Origin: Fasciolopsis buskii
Taxonomy: Eukaryota > Platyhelminthes > Trematoda > Plagiorchiida > Fasciolidae
DNA length: 64,000 nt
Direction: 5' to 3'
NCBI GenBank assembly: GCA_008360955.1
Contig: LUCM01003860.1
Span: forward strand, 19,506-83,505
Under the pieces are notes generated by a model that was not told the DNA's origin, searched no databases, and was given only the letters and a program-made list of their open reading frames with translations. The position numbers and the translations under genes are program-made. Positions within the stretch are counted from its first letter, which is position 1. Every line of letters begins with the position of its first letter. Positions 61,039 through 64,000 of the stretch are shown piece by piece.

Positions 61039-64000
61039 CTGGAAATGGTTGTAAAAGAACAGAAAACCTTTTGAAAGACCCCACACAGAGAAGAGCTTAT
61101 CACTATCAAATCTTGGGATAATGTTAAACTCGCATGCAGAGGAATTGCTATCTCATTTCTTCCTAAGAAGGGGACAAGAAACGTCCTGCCAAAAGTCTTC
61201 ATCCATTTGCCGTATTACGGAGATGAACGGCGAACAGTGCCCTAAGGATCAAAGCACAGAAATAAATGTGGTGCTGCTTGGCCAGATAAGGGGAGGAGCA
61301 ATGCCTTAGTATATTGCCAAGCGGTCCAAAGCGCGATGGACCTTTCGACAATCGAGGGACCTTGTTACGGTATGCGCTTTGCACCCTCCAAATGAAAGGT
61401 ACTTCCTTACGGCTGGCCGTACCCTGTGCCTGCACTCACTCTTTGTGGTGATCGTTTGCAGGTAGTCAACAGCGTCAAGTACCTCGGGAGTTTCAAAGCA
61501 CTCAGAAAATTTCACGGAACGTTTTGCTACCATGATAAACTGCGCTGACAGACTCATTTTATCATCTCCATTCCTATCTTAGATAATGCGTTTTGCAGCT
61601 GTCACTCGTTCACAGTATGCGCACTTACAGGCACACAAAACATCACACAATCTTCGCAATACTTTTGTAGTGAAAATAGCTTATTGGAATCCGTTGGCGG
61701 ACAAATTTTTGTAGTCAGTGTTATTTCCTCATTGGTCTTTTTTGCTTACTGTTCACAGGTGCATGGAGTTGTACCCGCAACGCAAAATCACGCGAGACGG
61801 TCTCGTAATTTCTGTGAATCCATTTTTCCTCCTGGGTCCACCATGTCCGTCCCTGGGACATCCTGGGCCAGGAGTTCGCCGGGCTGCGCTGCCCGAACGG
61901 CTTGTTAGAAGTGGCTGAGAACTTATGCACCAAATACTAGTCCAAATACTATTTCATGTTCATTTCATACAATCGACTTCGTTATTTGCATGTTTGAAAC
62001 ATGATCCCTCTTACATGGACACATTTTCGCATATGCATTGCAATATGAGCTGATTATTCGTACACTGCCGGTGTACTCAGGTGTGACCAGGTGCGCGCTT
62101 GGTAGATTTTATGGAAAGGATGCACGTCCTCAGAGAATTCCGAATATGTTTGAAATAAACCCTAATAGCTTTAACACAATTTCGAACCTTTTGTCGTAAA
62201 TGTCAATTATTAGTAGTCTATCTTACATGCCATTCAAAGAATTTTGCACCAAAATTTGTGATATGCATCTGTGAAAAATTTACGCATAGAAATCATACGG
62301 ATCCTCCCACCCTTTATATCACGACCTTTACAAATGCGATTCTCATACCAGGACACGTTCTGTCTTCCGGTTCACACCCTTTCGCATAAATATCTATGGG
62401 AACCCGACTGTTCCCTATCTGGCCCAATCGAAAGCTGGTCGTCAATGGCATTTTACACAATCTCTCATGAACATAAATGTTTCATTCTTCACCACCTTCG
62501 TTTTCCAACCTCCGTATCTCCTAGTATCCTTTGTGACTGGAAGATGGACACCTATGCAAAAGTTCAAGAAAAGCAATACAACTCAAGTAACGCAGGACAT
62601 TATATAGAACGCACAACACTGATTACCTTATTTTATTCGGTTTCTCAACAACACTGATCTTATCAGGGAACAACTTAAAAACGGACTTTAACAATCCACT
62701 TCAGCATTATTTTATCTACTGTCTATTTAACAAGCTTAGCGCTACACCAACTTCAACTACGTATGGCAAAACACAAGTATGTGGCAGTTGGATATTCACC
62801 CACCTTGGAGAGAATCGAAGAAGTTTACTAACTTGTCTTCTCTTTTAAAGAGAGTTTTCTAGTTTGTACTTAACTCAACTACGGCTACCATTTTGATGTC
62901 TAGAGTGGGAAAACCATTTGCTTATTAAGCACCCATAAGTCAGCACCAAACATCGGAATCCGGCCAGTGACCTTGTGCTTGCCGGGCATATGCACTATCA
63001 CTCTGCTGTCGAGAACTCGGCTGTCGAACAAGGGTCACGTTAATAAAGATTCACTTCTCCACACACCACTATTGTGGGAAACATGACAAATATCCTGGTT
63101 TTAGTCATTGGATTGGGCTCGTCGATTACTTTTCAAAGTAAATGCATAACAAAGTGAACACAGTCCAAACACGTTTTTATACATCAAGAAACGTTTTAAG
63201 ACCACGCAGTGGGACATAAGCAAGCAGGGAGTAAACGGCTTGATTCCGGCTAGTGGCATATTGTTTTTGATCCAGAATAGATGGATGAATTTTCCATTCT
63301 ATAAATGACTTGGCCCCTGAAAAAGACTGTGAAATTCCCAAAGGAAGGCAAATTGTTGTTGTGGCCTTCAGCTCATGTATACTGAAGTAATAGAAATTTA
63401 ACCCCTTATTTATGGTCCACCGGTAGTGTACTTAAATCGATTAAAAAGGTAAATCGAAGTCGATTCGCAGTTTTTGGTCTTTCACGAGTATACTATTGCA
63501 AAATTCCATCTGGCCCGGAGAGGGCTGTACATGCCACAAACCCCGGGTGTCAGCAGTGTTAAATAACGTCCATTCACTGTTCCGAATCTCTGTTTTGCAG
63601 TTAGTCAATCCTGGCTCTAGATCGGTATCATTCGTCTTCACCAACTCAAGCGCGAAAAAACAAGCTAAACCGCCACAAAATCCCGTTTTACCAAACGAAA
63701 ACATCGCATATTTGTAAGCTATTTCGCAACTATGCGACTATCATCATTTCATCGGTTGCCTGTGTGTCGCTCTGATTGATCTATCTCGTTTGATGCATTC
63801 GATTTGATGTAGTTCACGTCGTTTTGTTGTCGAATCAAGAGGACCCGTCTTGACTGGCTGGGCAACTCAAGATTTGACCTTCTCAGATGGCATATCCTCA
63901 CTCTCGCTTTCGATTCACCCGACTGCGTCGGCAGCTGACGGCTTACGGCCAGAGATGACCTGGTCTCTATTTGGTCTTTTCAACTGCATTCGCCCGCTGT
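61039..64000. other. right end, no kinase exon recognised
   Basis: The next upstream NEK1 exon must end in phase 2, and I cannot find it here. Strong - strand donors occur near 61433 (GTGAGT, phase 1 in the open frame) and 61625 (GTAAGT), but the frames before them do not resemble a kinase. On the + strand, 63601-63710 (NPGSRSVSFVFTNSSAKKQ) follows a good acceptor TCTGTTTTGCAG and could be an exon of another gene. A GC-richer block at 61745-61915 is open on both strands. Confidence 0.4.

Noticed and set aside
61199..61557. - strand open frames as the missing NEK1 exon upstream of 61038
   Set aside because: The donor there (GTGAGT near 61433) gives phase 1 but phase 2 is needed, and the peptide does not resemble the kinase end or the basic region of NEK1.
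1..64000. CRISPR array, bacterial operon, integron or phage signals
   Set aside because: No regularly spaced repeats, no Shine-Dalgarno-led ORF clusters. All supported genes are intron-split eukaryotic genes.

Overview
The window looks like nuclear DNA of a flatworm, most likely a diphyllobothriidean tapeworm (Spirometra/Dibothriocephalus/Schistocephalus-like). The grounds are short coding exons with GT..AG borders set in kilobase-sized introns, moderate GC with many (TA)n tracts, and a dense mix of decayed Penelope-like, RTE and CR1/jockey-like retroelements plus tRNA-derived SINEs. The species is an inference; nothing looks prokaryotic or organellar.

Two conserved genes can be read, lying tail to tail. 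On the + strand at the left is the 3' end of POLD1, the catalytic subunit of DNA polymerase delta. Three phase-matched exons (2892-3011, 4450-4603, 7452-7548) encode the C-terminal zinc and iron-sulphur cysteine modules and the stop codon; the polymerase and exonuclease domains lie left of base 1. On the - strand, from about 61.0 kb down to 16.5 kb, lies most of a NEK1-type NIMA-related kinase gene without its kinase domain, which should lie right of the last exon seen, probably beyond 64 kb. I trace sixteen candidate exons (two tentative), including a 26-nt and a 45-nt exon. Their splice phases join without conflict, and conserved blocks occur in the same order as in vertebrate NEK1, ending in the C-terminal domain that binds C21ORF2/CFAP410 in vertebrates.

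A third, unrecognised + strand gene is suggested by four phase-compatible exons (49874-50013, 50315-50456, 50633-50807, 54794-54955) interleaved with NEK1 exons.

The rest is intronic or intergenic and repeat-rich. Layout: 1-7.5 kb POLD1 3' exons with an old Penelope-type terminus and a 214-bp direct duplication; 7.6-16.5 kb the gap between the convergent genes, with a CR1/jockey-like LINE relic (-), a frameshifted Penelope relic (+) and SINEs; 16.5-38.5 kb NEK1 3' exons with an RTE relic and a 297-bp inverted duplication; 39-49 kb NEK1 middle exons with SINEs, an RTE relic and a head-to-head SINE pair; 49-55 kb the interleaved unknown gene and another RTE relic; 55-64 kb NEK1 upstream exons with a young Penelope fragment between perfect 192-bp inverted repeats.

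POLD1 is a replication enzyme and NEK1 a cilium/DNA-damage kinase. Their adjacency need not be functional.
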